Counted from the stretch's first letter, positions 36,543-46,953 are shown. The stretch: DNA of 64,000 nt from Gilliamella apicola (GCF_003202915.1 NZ_QGLP01000004.1:947597-1011596), one strand, 5' to 3'. Notes: generated from the letters alone by a model not told the origin. Translations and numbers: made by a program.

Positions 36543-36595
36543 CTGGTACGGGATGAAAAAGTTTTTTGCAATTAATCTAAATTAAGGTTTTTAAT

Positions 36596-37612
36596 ATGAA
36601 TAATTTAAAACAGCTATCAACAAAAATTATAACTGGCGCTGTATTGTGCTTGTCCTCTTTTGCATTGGTTCCGCAAATATCTTATGCGGCACCTCAAGTT
36701 AATGTCAGAGTTTATTCTTCCCTACCTGAAAACGATAATTCTGCTCATTATATATGGTATGCCAGCTTCAAAGAAAATTTAGCCAAACGAGTAAATGATA
36801 AAGTTAAATTTAGCTATTTTCCTAATGCCATGTTAGGTAAAGAAGCCGATGCTGCACAACAGGTAAAAATTGGTGCAATTGATATCATGATTTCGGGTAC
36901 GTCTATTTGGTCTACGATTGTACCAGAGATAGGTATTCTTGATTCAGGTTATTTATTTAATGATATGGATCATGTCGGTCGATCATTAGATGGTGATGCG
37001 GGTACCAAACTTGCTTCAATTATGCAAACAAAAGCCAATATTAAAGTATTAGGATTTGGTTATAGCTTGGGTGCAAGAAATATCTATACCAAAAAACCAG
37101 TCAATCAACCGGAAGATTTGAACAGTCTTAAAATTAGAGCACTTCCAGTACCTAACTTCCTTGAAACCATAAAAAGTATGGGGGCTGTGCCAATTCCTAT
37201 GCCTGGTGGTGAAGTTTATTCTGGCTTACAGATGGGGGTTATTGATGGTGTTGAACACGATGCACCGACTGTTTTGACCAGTAAATATTATGAACAAACT
37301 AAAAACGCTATTTTAAGTCAACATATTTATAACCCAATCGTAGCGGTAATGAATAAAAATGCTTTTGAACGCCTTCCAGCTGAACTTAAAGAGGATTTTA
37401 TTGCGGCAGCTAAAGAGGCAACCGATCATGAAAGAAGTTTATCGGCAAGTTCTGAACAAAAAGCTATCGATGAACTTAAATCACTAGGTGTCAATTTTGT
37501 TACTGTGGATAGAGCTTATTACAAAGAAAAAACAAAACATGTGCATGAAGATTTTGTTAAAAAATATCCACAAACAAAAGAAATTGTAGAATTTATTCAA
37601 TCAATTGAATAA
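36596..37612 (+). CDS. TRAP transporter solute-binding protein (DctP family)
   Basis: 338 residues with a signal peptide cut near SYAA-PQ. DctP landmarks are ANxxxHY-like ENDNSAHYIWYASFKENL, GAIDIMISGTSIW, the substrate-anion Arg region LKIRALPVPNFLETIKSMGA, and PIPMPGGEVYSGLQMGVIDG. It binds an organic or sugar acid in the periplasm and delivers it to the membrane QM subunit encoded just downstream. No upstream gene shares the transcript; CRP and LacI-type sites precede it. Confidence 0.93.
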   Translation: MNNLKQLSTKIITGAVLCLSSFALVPQISYAAPQVNVRVYSSLPENDNSAHYIWYASFKENLAKRVNDKVKFSYFPNAMLGKEADAAQQVKIGAIDIMISGTSIWSTIVPEIGILDSGYLFNDMDHVGRSLDGDAGTKLASIMQTKANIKVLGFGYSLGARNIYTKKPVNQPEDLNSLKIRALPVPNFLETIKSMGAVPIPMPGGEVYSGLQMGVIDGVEHDAPTVLTSKYYEQTKNAILSQHIYNPIVAVMNKNAFERLPAELKEDFIAAAKEATDHERSLSASSEQKAIDELKSLGVNFVTVDRAYYKEKTKHVHEDFVKKYPQTKEIVEFIQSIE

Positions 37613-37637
37613 TTTAGAGTGTTGTCAGGAGAAAGTT

Positions 37638-39503
37638 ATGTCAGATATTACTGGTACAAACACATTACTTGTCCCAGTGATATCCCCATTAAGTCGATTT
37701 TTAACAAAAATAACTGCGATTTTAGGGGGATTATCACTCTTTATTAATGTTCTTGTGGTATTTTCATCTGTTATATTTCGCTATGCTTTCCATTCACCTT
37801 TAGAGTGGGCGGAAGAGGTAGCTAGAGCATTAATGATAGCGTTAGTCTTTTTCGGTGTTGCCACTTCTTCAGGCAGAGGTGGGCATATAGGGATAGATTT
37901 ATTTTTAGGATTATTACCTAGCTCGCTAAGAGCCTATGTTGTGCATAGTACTCGCTGGATTTTAGTCTTTGTCTCAATTGGTCTCGTCATTTCAAGTTAT
38001 GATTTGGTTTATATATCGTTAGAACAAACAACTGAAACCGGCATGCCGTTAGCATTATTTTATATACCGGTATTTATTGGCGCTATAGTCATGTTTGTTG
38101 CAACGTTAGAACATGTATTTCAACAAGAAAAGAAAATAGTATTGAGAAGTGGTATTGGCGTTTTAGGGTTAATTGTTATTGGTTTTACTGGTTATTCATT
38201 ATTTCCTGAATTAGAGTCATTACCAGCCTTTTTTATGTTTGCTTGTTTTTTCTTAGGAATTATAGCTGGGATTCCGATAGCCTTTACTTTGGGTCTATCT
38301 TCGATGGTATTTTTCTTAAGTAATCCAACTTTACCATTTGTATTTTTCGCCCAACAAGTTTCGGCAGGCGTAGACCATTTCGTATTATTAGCGATACCAT
38401 TTTTCTTACTTGCTGGTTCGGCAATGGAAATCAATGGTATGTCTTCTCGTTTAGTCGAATTTATTGTTAGAGGAATGGGTAGATTCAAAGGCGGTTTGAA
38501 TATGACTACCGTGTTATCCATGGCCTTTTTTTCTGGTATTTCTGGTTCAAAATTAGCTGATGTAGCCGCAGTCGGTGGCGTATTAATGCCAGCGGTAAAA
38601 AGAACAAAGCAGAGTCGCGAAGATGCAGCCGGTGTATTTGCCGCCTCAGCGGTAATGGCTGAATCAATCCCTCCTTGTGTTAATCTGATCGTTATGGGCT
38701 TTGTTGCAAATATTTCAATTGGTGCTTTATTTATTGCCGGTATAGTACCAGCCGTATGTTTGTTAATTATTTTATTAATCACGGCTAATATTTTTGGAAA
38801 GAAAATCAATGTATCGGATGCTTATCCTGTTCTTATGCCTAAAAAACAGTTAATCCTTGGTGCAGCTGTTGGGTTATTAATGATTCTTATGATTGGTCGT
38901 GGTGTGGTGGCTGGAATTGCTACATCAACAGAAATCTCGGCTTTTGCTGTGGTTTACGCTATAGTCGTTGGTCGCATTGCATTTAGAGAATTAACCTTAA
39001 AAGCAACCATCAAATTGTTTATTGATATGTCAGCCATGTCAGGGATGTTGTTATTTATTGTTGCCTCAGCAACAAGTTTATCTTACGCATTAACCATTGA
39101 GATGATCCCGCAAAAATGTGCTGATATCTTGGTATCTATCGGTACTAATCATGGCGCATGGTTATTTTTAATCTTATCGATTTTAATACTCATTGTATTT
39201 GGCTCTGTATTAGAAGGTGCACCAGCATTAATTATATTTGCTCCTATTCTGGTACCAATTGCAATTCAACTAGGATTCCATCCATTACATTATGGTATAG
39301 TAATGGTTTTTGCTATGGGTTTTGGATTGTTTTCTCCGCCAATTGGATTAGGGCTCTATGCTACCTGTACCATTTGTGGAGTAACAATGAAAGATGTTAT
39401 GAAACCTATGCTTAAATATCAGATGGTAATATTTGTTGGAATAATCTTAGTCGCTTTATTCCCATTTATTACAACATGGTTACCTAACATAATGGGATAT
39501 TAA
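37638..39503 (+). CDS. Fused TRAP transporter membrane subunit (DctQ-DctM)
   Basis: About 621 residues from ATG 37638, which has the Shine-Dalgarno AGGAG 8 nt upstream. The first 170 residues form the small four-TM DctQ domain (YAFHSPLEWAEEVARALMIALVFFGVA, GGHIGIDLF). A linking TM helix leads into the large DctM domain (GIPIAFTLGLSSMVFF, AIPFFLLAGSAME, GGLNMTTVLSMAFFSGISGSKLADVAAVGGVLMP). Fused QM subunits are typical of the sialic-acid/sugar-acid TRAP branch. Energy comes from a Na+ gradient in characterised members. Confidence 0.93.
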   Translation: MSDITGTNTLLVPVISPLSRFLTKITAILGGLSLFINVLVVFSSVIFRYAFHSPLEWAEEVARALMIALVFFGVATSSGRGGHIGIDLFLGLLPSSLRAYVVHSTRWILVFVSIGLVISSYDLVYISLEQTTETGMPLALFYIPVFIGAIVMFVATLEHVFQQEKKIVLRSGIGVLGLIVIGFTGYSLFPELESLPAFFMFACFFLGIIAGIPIAFTLGLSSMVFFLSNPTLPFVFFAQQVSAGVDHFVLLAIPFFLLAGSAMEINGMSSRLVEFIVRGMGRFKGGLNMTTVLSMAFFSGISGSKLADVAAVGGVLMPAVKRTKQSREDAAGVFAASAVMAESIPPCVNLIVMGFVANISIGALFIAGIVPAVCLLIILLITANIFGKKINVSDAYPVLMPKKQLILGAAVGLLMILMIGRGVVAGIATSTEISAFAVVYAIVVGRIAFRELTLKATIKLFIDMSAMSGMLLFIVASATSLSYALTIEMIPQKCADILVSIGTNHGAWLFLILSILILIVFGSVLEGAPALIIFAPILVPIAIQLGFHPLHYGIVMVFAMGFGLFSPPIGLGLYATCTICGVTMKDVMKPMLKYQMVIFVGIILVALFPFITTWLPNIMGY

Positions 39504-39510
39504 TACCATC

Positions 39511-39552
39511 AATTTGCTAGTTAAGTTTTACTTAATTAGCAAATTAATTTTT
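39511..39552 (+). terminator. Terminator after the TRAP genes
   Basis: AATTTGCTAGTTAAG (39511-39525) pairs with CTTAATTAGCAAATT (39531-39545) with one mismatch and a 5-nt loop, followed by AATTTTTAA. Confidence 0.7.
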
Positions 39553-39699
39553 AATCAACTAGTGTAATTGTAAACAACTTGATTAACATAATTACCATCT
39601 TTATTTATACTCATCTTTTAAAATAAGTTCAGTTGTTACTAAACTTTTTGTATAGTGTATTTTATCTAAAAGCGTATAAAAATCTTTAAGGAATTTAGT

Positions 39700-40746
39700 A
39701 TGGTTGACATTCGCGATGTTGCTAAACATGCCGGCGTCTCTGTAAGTACTGTCTCTAATGTATTAAATGGCCGAATAGACCAAATGCGAAAAGAAACATT
39801 AAAGCGCATAGAAGAGAGTATCAAAGTATTAAAATATCATCCGAATAAACTTGCGCAACAATTGAAAACCGGACATGTAAAGATGTTAGGGATATTAGTT
39901 CCTTCCATCATGAATCCAAATTTTGCTGCCTTAGTTAACAACATTGAATCAATAGCTAAAGAAAAATATGGTTATCAAGTCCTATTGGCCAACACCTCTC
40001 GTCAAGATAAACAAGAAAAATTGTTTCTCAATGATCTGCTGTCTTTTGGGGTTAAAGGTGTCATAGTGGTTTCATCGTCAATTGAAAAGAAACATTTTAT
40101 TAACGCCATTAATAAAGGGATGGTGATGGTAAATTATGACGGATTAACTTCAGAGGAAGCTCATAACAACAAAAAAATTCTGATTGATAGTATTTCAATG
40201 GATAATTTCCAAGCAGGAAAACTTGCAGCAGATTTTTTATTACAGCAAGGGTGCAAAAATATTGTCTTTGCTACGATAAAAGGAAATATTACCAGTCGGA
40301 ATAACAAAATATTAGGTTTTTTAGATAGTTTAAAAAGTGCCGGTTTAAGTACTAATAATCGTATTATTGAAGGTACGGCGCAATTTGCTTATGGTGATAG
40401 TGAATTAGCGGAAATAGGTAAATTATTGGCAAATGAAATTATCAAAAACAACAAAGCGTTGCCTGATGGAATAGTCGCTATTAACGATATGTTAGCGATA
40501 GGTATTATTTCTGAATTAACTCGCTTAGGCGTGAAAATCCCGCAAGATATCTCCGTTATTGGTATCGATAATATGTTTTTAGATACCCTGTTTAGTCCGT
40601 CATTAACATCGATAGCTTCACCATTATCGGATATGGCAACATTAATGGTTGATCGCCTAATTGCAATGCTTAATGGCGATAAAATCGAACCTCGCGAGTT
40701 TCTATTTAAACCTTACTTAGTTAAACGAGAATCGGTTCGTTATTGA
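39700..40746 (+). CDS. LacI-family transcriptional regulator
   Basis: 348 residues. The helix-turn-helix is DIRDVAKHAGVSVSTVSNVLNG (residues 3-24) with the hinge helix in NKLAQQLKTG, followed by a periplasmic-binding-protein-like effector domain (LGILVPSIMNPNFAALVNNIE; PDGIVAINDMLAIG; DISVIGIDNM). It is the last gene of the SDR/RbsD-TRAP locus and the likely ligand of the palindromes at 36264-36283 and 36508-36542. The inducer is presumably the transported sugar or its derivative. Confidence 0.9.
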   Translation: MVDIRDVAKHAGVSVSTVSNVLNGRIDQMRKETLKRIEESIKVLKYHPNKLAQQLKTGHVKMLGILVPSIMNPNFAALVNNIESIAKEKYGYQVLLANTSRQDKQEKLFLNDLLSFGVKGVIVVSSSIEKKHFINAINKGMVMVNYDGLTSEEAHNNKKILIDSISMDNFQAGKLAADFLLQQGCKNIVFATIKGNITSRNNKILGFLDSLKSAGLSTNNRIIEGTAQFAYGDSELAEIGKLLANEIIKNNKALPDGIVAINDMLAIGIISELTRLGVKIPQDISVIGIDNMFLDTLFSPSLTSIASPLSDMATLMVDRLIAMLNGDKIEPREFLFKPYLVKRESVRY

Positions 40747-41001
40747 TATCAATCAATGAAAACGTGAATGGTTAGTGGTATTAGTTAATATCCTTAATTT
40801 CATACTGAATGAAGATTTGCAATGAGCAGCAACGGTAAAAATAGAACGCAATTGACCTAAAAAGTTGAGGGGCAGGGTATCTAGCCTCTCGAAATGCATC
40901 AATCTTTTAATCAAGAATAATAATCAAGTTAAATAATAAGTTGCAATATTTTGCTTAAAAGTTATTATATTTTGAACACTTATTTATGGATAGGACTGTG
41001 T

Positions 41002-41784
41002 ATGCGCAACTCTCTTTTTACTGTTATTTTATCTTCATTGTTATTATTAATCTCTTCATTTAGTTTTGCTAGCGAGCAAACTTATGTGGTTGGTGCTGGT
41101 GGAACCTATCGACCCTTTGAATACGAAAATAGTGATAAACAATTAGAAGGTTTTGATATTGATCTTATTAAAGCGATTGCTGAAGTACAAAACTTCAACA
41201 TCAAATTAATCAACACCCCTTGGGAAGGTATTTTTGCTACTTTAGATAATGGTGAACGCGATATCATTATTTCAGGTATTACGATTACGGATAAACGTAA
41301 AAATTCTGTCGATTTTTCATTGCCTTATTTTCCTGCTGAACAAGTTATCGTTTCACAAAATTCAACTGAGATTAAATCAATTAATGATTTAAGTAGTCAT
41401 ACTGTTGGAGTAGTTAACGGTAGTACTGCTGATGTGGTTGTTTCTAAAGTATTAGGTAAAAATAGTACGGCAATCAAACGTTTTGATAATACTCCGTTGT
41501 TACTTCAAGAACTTTATGAAGAAGGCATTAGTGCTGCGGTTGGTGATGTTGGTGTAGTTAAGTTTTATATCAAAATGCACCCCGGCAAAGATTTTAATTT
41601 AGTTTATGATGATACGTTTGAATCGCAATACTTTGGTATAGCTGTCGCTAAAGGTAATACTGAGCTACGTAATAGCATCAATGAAGGACTTAAAAAGATT
41701 GTTGCAAACGGGACTTACGCTGCAATTTATAAAAAATGGTTCGATAGCAATGTTCCATCTTTACCATTAGATTCTAAAGAGTAA
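41002..41784 (+). CDS. Polar amino acid ABC transporter, substrate-binding protein
   Basis: About 260 residues from ATG 41002, which immediately begins a signal peptide (MRNSLFTVILSSLLLL...FA-SEQ). It is a family-3 solute-binding protein (glutamine/arginine type): GTYRPFEYENSDKQLEGFDIDLI, NTPWEGIFATLDNGERDIIISGITIT, LPYFPAEQVIV and the hinge YFGIAVAKGNTELR. First gene of a three-gene operon with permease and ATPase. The preceding 200 bp contain no gene. Confidence 0.9.
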   Translation: MRNSLFTVILSSLLLLISSFSFASEQTYVVGAGGTYRPFEYENSDKQLEGFDIDLIKAIAEVQNFNIKLINTPWEGIFATLDNGERDIIISGITITDKRKNSVDFSLPYFPAEQVIVSQNSTEIKSINDLSSHTVGVVNGSTADVVVSKVLGKNSTAIKRFDNTPLLLQELYEEGISAAVGDVGVVKFYIKMHPGKDFNLVYDDTFESQYFGIAVAKGNTELRNSINEGLKKIVANGTYAAIYKKWFDSNVPSLPLDSKE

Positions 41785-41796
41785 AGTGGAATTGTC

Positions 41797-42558
41797 ATGG
41801 CATTTAATTGGCAAATTGTTGAAGAATATACCCCCCTTTTTATAGAAGGGGCAAAAACTACCGTTCAATGTACTATTATTTGTGTGATTTTAGGGACATT
41901 ATGGGGATTGACTTTAGGTATTGGACGAACAGCATCCACCAAATATGGTTTGTGGAAATGGGTGCTTTATTATGGCGTGCAATGGCCTGTCAAAATTTAT
42001 GTTAGTGCTTTTCGCGGTACACCATTATTTGTACAAATCATGGTAGTGCATTATGTTTTAATGCCGTTTTTTCTAAATCCGCGTGATGGATTATTGGTCT
42101 CTGATAATCTTATCTCAGTGGCTACCGCTCGCTATTGGCGTTCGGAGTATGGTGCTTTTATTTCTTGTGTTACGGCAATTACATTAAATGCTGGAGCCTA
42201 TATTTCCGAAATTTTTAGAGCAGGTATCGAATCAATCGATAAAGGCCAAATGGAAGCGGCAAGGTCACTTGGAATGAGTTATGGCAGTACCATGCGTAAG
42301 GTGATTTTACCGCAGGCTTTTAAACGCATGCTTCCTCCGTTAGGTAATAATGCCATTGCTATTTTGAAAGACTCGTCACTCGGTGCTGCCATCGGTCTTG
42401 CTGATTTAGCTTTTGCCGCAAGAACATCAGGTGCTGCGTATGGTTCTTACTCTGAACCTTATATTGTTATTTCCATAGTATATTGGGTAATGACGTTCTC
42501 GCTTTCATTATTGGTTAAATATTTAGAAAAAAGGTTAGGCAAAAGTGATTCACATTAA
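41797..42558 (+). CDS. Polar amino acid ABC transporter, permease
   Basis: 253 residues, HisM/GlnP-type inner-membrane protein with about five TM helices. Landmarks are [19 protein letters not shown] in the N-terminal half, and the EAA loop for ATPase contact: [26 protein letters not shown] and [26 protein letters not shown]. It starts 12 bp after the binding-protein gene, and its last 14 bp overlap the ATPase gene. Confidence 0.92.
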   Translation: MAFNWQIVEEYTPLFIEGAKTTVQCTIICVILGTLWGLTLGIGRTASTKYGLWKWVLYYGVQWPVKIYVSAFRGTPLFVQIMVVHYVLMPFFLNPRDGLLVSDNLISVATARYWRSEYGAFISCVTAITLNAGAYISEIFRAGIESIDKGQMEAARSLGMSYGSTMRKVILPQAFKRMLPPLGNNAIAILKDSSLGAAIGLADLAFAARTSGAAYGSYSEPYIVISIVYWVMTFSLSLLVKYLEKRLGKSDSH

Positions 42559-43267
42559 AAATCTACAAAAACAATTTGGTACTATCCATGTGTTACGTGG
42601 TATTTCTTGTGATATTCAGGAAAAAGAGGTGATTTCAATTATAGGTCCTTCCGGATCAGGAAAAAGCACTTTTTTACGTTGCATTAATGGATTAGAAGAT
42701 ATTACTTCAGGGGAGATTGAAGTTAATGGATTTAAATTACCTGACGCTAAAACCAATATTAATCAATTGCGTGAATCGGTAGGTATGGTTTTTCAACGCT
42801 TTAATCTTTTTCCGCATATGACAGTGTTGCAAAATCTCATTTTGGCACCAATGGATGTAAAGAAAATGCCCAAAAATGAGGCCATAACTAAGGCGGAAGG
42901 TCTGTTAGTTAAGGTTGGATTGATTGATAAGATTGATGCTTATCCCAATCAATTATCAGGTGGACAACAACAACGTGTTGCGATTGCTCGTGCATTAATG
43001 ATGGACCCGAAAGTGATGCTTTTTGACGAACCAACTTCGGCGCTTGATCCTGAGTTAGTTGGTGAGGTATTGGCGGTAATGAAGTCACTCGCGCAAGAGG
43101 GGATGACCATGGTGGTTGTCACCCATGAAATGGGGTTTGCCAGAGAGATGTCGACTCGGGTTATTTTTATCGATCAGGGTATTATTCAAGAACAAGGCTC
43201 GCCTGAGCAAATCTTCACTCGACCACAAAATGAAAGAACCCAGTTGTTTTTAAGTAAAGTGTTATAA
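42545..43267 (+). CDS. Polar amino acid ABC transporter, ATP-binding protein
   Basis: 240 residues, GlnQ-like: Walker [10 protein letters not shown] (about 34-42), Q-loop [15 protein letters not shown], signature [15 protein letters not shown], Walker [15 protein letters not shown], and the switch His in [13 protein letters not shown]. It starts at GTG 42545 inside the permease gene, indicating translational coupling. The substrate is probably glutamine, arginine or a similar polar amino acid. Confidence 0.94.
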   Translation: MIHIKNLQKQFGTIHVLRGISCDIQEKEVISIIGPSGSGKSTFLRCINGLEDITSGEIEVNGFKLPDAKTNINQLRESVGMVFQRFNLFPHMTVLQNLILAPMDVKKMPKNEAITKAEGLLVKVGLIDKIDAYPNQLSGGQQQRVAIARALMMDPKVMLFDEPTSALDPELVGEVLAVMKSLAQEGMTMVVVTHEMGFAREMSTRVIFIDQGIIQEQGSPEQIFTRPQNERTQLFLSKVL

Positions 43268-43310
43268 CTATCCTCATCTAACAACTGATTAACTATGCAA
43301 TCCGCAATAA

Positions 43311-43343
43311 AAAATCGCACTAACCAATGGCTAGTGCGATTTT
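43311..43343. terminator. Bidirectional terminator
   Basis: Perfect 12-bp stem AAAATCGCACTA (43311-43322) and TAGTGCGATTTT (43332-43343) between the convergent ABC transporter operon and fabB. Confidence 0.88.
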
Positions 43344-43370
43344 CAACTTGGAGTTACATACAAACTGGTT

Positions 43371-44582
43371 TTATGCTTTATATTTTTTCATTACAATTGA
43401 AGCATTAGTACCACCAAAACCGAAACTATTTGACATGACTGTCGTTAATTCACGCTCGGTCGGTTCGGTGATAATGTTCATGCCTACTGCTTCATCAGCA
43501 AGTTCATCAATATTGATGCTTGGTGTGATAAAACCGTGTTCAAGCATAAGTAGTGAGTAGATCAATTCTTGGGCTCCCGTTGCACTTAATGAGTGACCTG
43601 TCATTGATTTAGTTGAAGAGATAGCCGGGATGTTATCACCAAATACTTGTTTAATTGCCCATAATTCTTTAACGTCACCAACAGGTGTTGAAGTACCGTG
43701 AGTATTGATATAATCAACTGGTCCATCAAGATCTTGAATAGCTAGTTGCATACAACGCATTGCACCTTCACCAGATGGCGCAACCATGTCATAACCATCA
43801 GATGTTGCGCCATAACCAACTAATTCACCATAGATGTGCGCGCCACGGGCAAGAGCATGTTCAAGCTCTTCAACCACCACCATTCCTGCACCGCCAGCAA
43901 TAACAAAACCATCACGGTTTTTATCATAAGCACGAGATGCTTTTTCTGGTGTGTCATTATATTTGGTGGATAATGCACCCATTGCGTCAAATTCACATGA
44001 CATTTCCCAACATAATTCTTCACCACCACCAGCAAAAACCACGTCTTGTTTACCAAGTTGGATAAGTTCAGCTGCATGACCAATACAGTGAACAGAGGTT
44101 GCACACGCAGATGTCATTGAGTAGCTAATACCTTTAATTTTAAATGGGGTAGCTAGACATGCAGAAATTGCTGATGACATTGATTTCGTTACTGCATAAG
44201 GGCCAACACCTCGTAAACCTTTTTCTTTCATGCCAGCAACAACATTGTATTGAGTTTTAGTTGAACCACCATAACCAGCAATGAGACCAGTGCGCGGATT
44301 AGATACTTGTTCTGGGGTTAATTTTGCATCTTCGATTGCTTGTTGTAGTGCAAGATACCCATAAATAGAAGCATCGTTCATAAAACGGACAACTTTACGA
44401 TCTATTAATCCAGTGGTGTCTAATTTAACATTACCACATACATGACTTCGCATTCCGCTATCTTTCATTTCTTGCGAGAAAGTAATACCGCTTCGGCCCA
44501 CTCTCAACGACTCTAAAACTTCTTTAGTATTATTCCCAATGCTTGAAAGAATACCTAATCCGGTAATTACTACACGTTTCAT
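43371..44582 (-). CDS. fabB: 3-oxoacyl-[acyl-carrier-protein] synthase I
   Basis: Condensing enzyme of type II fatty acid synthesis, needed for unsaturated fatty acids. 403 residues with the Cys-His-His triad visible: [13 protein letters not shown] (Cys160), [12 protein letters not shown] and [14 protein letters not shown]; the C terminus reads [15 protein letters not shown]. It is monocistronic. A FabR-like palindrome lies about 55 bp upstream of the ATG. Confidence 0.97.
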   Translation of the reverse strand: MKRVVITGLGILSSIGNNTKEVLESLRVGRSGITFSQEMKDSGMRSHVCGNVKLDTTGLIDRKVVRFMNDASIYGYLALQQAIEDAKLTPEQVSNPRTGLIAGYGGSTKTQYNVVAGMKEKGLRGVGPYAVTKSMSSAISACLATPFKIKGISYSMTSACATSVHCIGHAAELIQLGKQDVVFAGGGEELCWEMSCEFDAMGALSTKYNDTPEKASRAYDKNRDGFVIAGGAGMVVVEELEHALARGAHIYGELVGYGATSDGYDMVAPSGEGAMRCMQLAIQDLDGPVDYINTHGTSTPVGDVKELWAIKQVFGDNIPAISSTKSMTGHSLSATGAQELIYSLLMLEHGFITPSINIDELADEAVGMNIITEPTERELTTVMSNSFGFGGTNASIVMKKYKA

Positions 44583-44636
44583 CTAATGCTTTACTCCTAA
44601 GTTAACTGGCTTCGTATGAAAAATTGGACTGATTAT

Positions 44637-44654
44637 AGCGTACACTTGTAAGCT
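44637..44654. promoter_or_regulatory. FabR-like operator upstream of fabB
   Basis: AGCGTACACTTGTAAGCT is an 18-bp palindrome with one mismatched pair (AGCGTACA / TGTAAGCT). It closely fits the operator that FabR uses at fabA and fabB in enteric bacteria, as I recall it. Its position overlaps or precedes the likely fabB promoter. The rest of 44583-44889 shows no gene. Confidence 0.75.
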
Positions 44655-44889
44655 GAACAATACCCTATGATTGATTTTATTTATTAATATTTAAATAAGG
44701 TGAGGTTTGTAAAATAAGTTATCAATAGCATTAATAATCTTTACATATTATTAATACTTCCTTAATAAAAATGCTTATGAAAGTGGTTCAATAGTACAAA
44801 CCTTTGTTATTTTAGATCGGATTATTTACTTGCTAAGGCATCTAAAATCGCTATAATACTGTGAATATATACAGTTATTGGTGATAATT

Positions 44890-46158
44890 ATGATTCAAGA
44901 CAAAATGATATCAAAGCTTGAGATATTGGCGGAATCAGCAAAATACGATATTTCGTGTGCATCTAGCGGTACTTCTCGCAGTAATAAAAACAAAGGCATT
45001 GGTAGTGCTTCACGCTGTGGTATCTGTCATTCCTTTACTGCTGATGGCCGATGTGTTTCGTTACTAAAAATCATGTTGACCAATTACTGCATGTTTGATT
45101 GTGCTTACTGTATCAATCGCCAAAGCAATGATATTCCTCGCGCTGGATTTACGCCGAAAGAGTTAGCTGATTTAACGATTGAATTTTATCGTCGTAATTA
45201 TATTGAAGGACTTTTTTTAAGCTCTGGTATTGTGCGTAGTGCTGATCATACCATGGAAAAAATGATTCGCGTGGTCAAAATTTTACGCCAAGAATATCAC
45301 TTCAATGGTTATATCCATATGAAGGCGATCCCGGGGGCAAGTAATGAGTTAATTCGTGAAGCAGGGTTATTGGTAGACCGAATGAGTGTCAATCTTGAGA
45401 TCCCAACGGAACGCAATTTGAAACTGCTTGCGCCGGATAAAGATCATCAAACTATCTATCAACCCATGCGCCATATTCAACAGAATTTGCTAGAAAATAT
45501 TGAAGACCGTAAAAAACTCAAATCCACACCCAAATTTGTGCCAGCAGGACAAAGCACGCAGGTAATTATTGGCGCAACGGATGAAACGGATAATCAAATA
45601 TTACAACTTACCGCTAAGTTATATAAACGGCCAAGTATGAAGCGAGTGTACTATTCGGGATTTATTCCGGTAAATAGTTATGATAAACGTTTACCCATAC
45701 TGCAAGAAGTACCGAGAGTGCGTGAAAACCGTTTGTATCAAGCAGATTGGTTATTACGTTTTTATGATTTTAACGTCGATGAGATTGTTAATGATGATCA
45801 TCCTGATCTTGATTTAACTGTCGATCCAAAATTATCTTGGGCGATTCGTAATCCACAGTTTTTTCCTGTCGATATAAATCGAGATAGTTATCGAAAAATT
45901 TTGCGCGTACCAGGTATTGGTGTGAAATCAGCAAAATTAATTGTGATGGCAAGACGACATCGAAAACTCAATATCGAAGCATTAAAACGGATCGGCGTGG
46001 TGCTCAAACGTGCGCAATTCTTTATTGTTTGTCATGAAATGAGAACCTTTAAATTACTTGATTCATCCGCTGAATATATTCGACTTAGTTTGCAAGATCA
46101 GCCTCTTATTGAAATTAACAAAGATCCTATTCCACAACAACTAGTGATGGGGTGGTAA
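44890..46158 (+). CDS. Radical SAM protein, putative DNA modification/repair (TIGR03916 type)
   Basis: 422 residues from ATG 44890. The 4Fe-4S cluster ligands are Cys67, Cys71 and Cys74 in NYCMFDCAYC. Additional conserved cysteines lie just before them (SRCGICHSFTADGRC). A helix-hairpin-helix DNA-binding motif occurs near the C terminus (LRVPGIGVKSAKLIVMARRHRKL). It matches the family annotated as putative DNA modification/repair radical SAM, always paired with the TIGR03915-type protein that follows 3 bp downstream. The reaction has not been established as far as I know. Confidence 0.88.
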   Translation: MIQDKMISKLEILAESAKYDISCASSGTSRSNKNKGIGSASRCGICHSFTADGRCVSLLKIMLTNYCMFDCAYCINRQSNDIPRAGFTPKELADLTIEFYRRNYIEGLFLSSGIVRSADHTMEKMIRVVKILRQEYHFNGYIHMKAIPGASNELIREAGLLVDRMSVNLEIPTERNLKLLAPDKDHQTIYQPMRHIQQNLLENIEDRKKLKSTPKFVPAGQSTQVIIGATDETDNQILQLTAKLYKRPSMKRVYYSGFIPVNSYDKRLPILQEVPRVRENRLYQADWLLRFYDFNVDEIVNDDHPDLDLTVDPKLSWAIRNPQFFPVDINRDSYRKILRVPGIGVKSAKLIVMARRHRKLNIEALKRIGVVLKRAQFFIVCHEMRTFKLLDSSAEYIRLSLQDQPLIEINKDPIPQQLVMGW

Positions 46159-46161
46159 GCT

Positions 46162-46953
46162 ATGCTTGGGTTTTATTATGACAAAACTTTTGAAGGGCTG
46201 TTATGTGCGGTTTTTGATGCGTTTAAACTTAAAAAAATGCCTGAATGTTTGTTGACGGCTGATGACGTAGTGCCGCTTTTACTGTCGGAATCTCACCAAG
46301 TGGAATATCGGAACAGTAAATATGAAAGAGTATACACGGCATTACAGAAAAAGTTATCGCCGATCGCCCTAAATCAACTATTGTTTACGTGGTTATCTGA
46401 ACTGCCTGAAAGTGACTTAATCATCTTTCGTTATATTTGCAAAGTTTTTAAATCAAACAGCCCAATTGAAACCGATTTTGGCGATCCAGATGTACTTGCT
46501 GTTCACGATATAGCAAAAAAAGTGAATAAAGAGAAGCATCATATACAGCAATTTGTACGATTTAATAGTATCCAAAACCCAGCAAGTGATATTGATGAAA
46601 AAATCTATTTTGCGGTTATTGAGCCTATTTATAATGCTTTACCATTAACCACACGATTTTTCAAAGATCGTTATGCTGACCAAAAATGGGCAATTTATGA
46701 TGAAAAGCGCCAGTATGGTTATTTTTATAATTTAGAAAAGCTTGAGCAAATTTCGCTAAATGAGGATGATCATCTCATTGTTGATAACAAAATCAATCAA
46801 GATTATTTGACAGATGATGAAAAGCGTTTTCAAACCATGTGGTATCGTTATTGTAATGCGCTAACGATTAAAGAAAGAATTAACCCTAAATTACAACGAC
46901 AAAATATGCCAAAACGGTTTTGGCATCATTTGCCGGAAATGCAAGGAAAATAA
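46162..46953 (+). CDS. TIGR03915-family putative DNA metabolism protein
   Basis: 263 residues. The start MLGFYYDKTFEGLLCAVFDAF is typical of this family (DUF4130-like), with a conserved C-terminal region TRFFKDRYADQKWAIYDEKRQYGYFYN and the ending QNMPKRFWHHLPE. It is translated 3 bp after the radical SAM gene. The domain is related to uracil-DNA-glycosylase-like partners in annotation, but no catalytic residues can be assigned here. Presumably the two proteins act together on DNA. Confidence 0.87.
   Translation: MLGFYYDKTFEGLLCAVFDAFKLKKMPECLLTADDVVPLLLSESHQVEYRNSKYERVYTALQKKLSPIALNQLLFTWLSELPESDLIIFRYICKVFKSNSPIETDFGDPDVLAVHDIAKKVNKEKHHIQQFVRFNSIQNPASDIDEKIYFAVIEPIYNALPLTTRFFKDRYADQKWAIYDEKRQYGYFYNLEKLEQISLNEDDHLIVDNKINQDYLTDDEKRFQTMWYRYCNALTIKERINPKLQRQNMPKRFWHHLPEMQGK

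Noticed and set aside
38192..38809. 205-codon minus-strand open frame inside the TRAP transporter gene
   Set aside because: Lies wholly within a strongly supported membrane-protein gene; its composition reflects the complement of hydrophobic codons.
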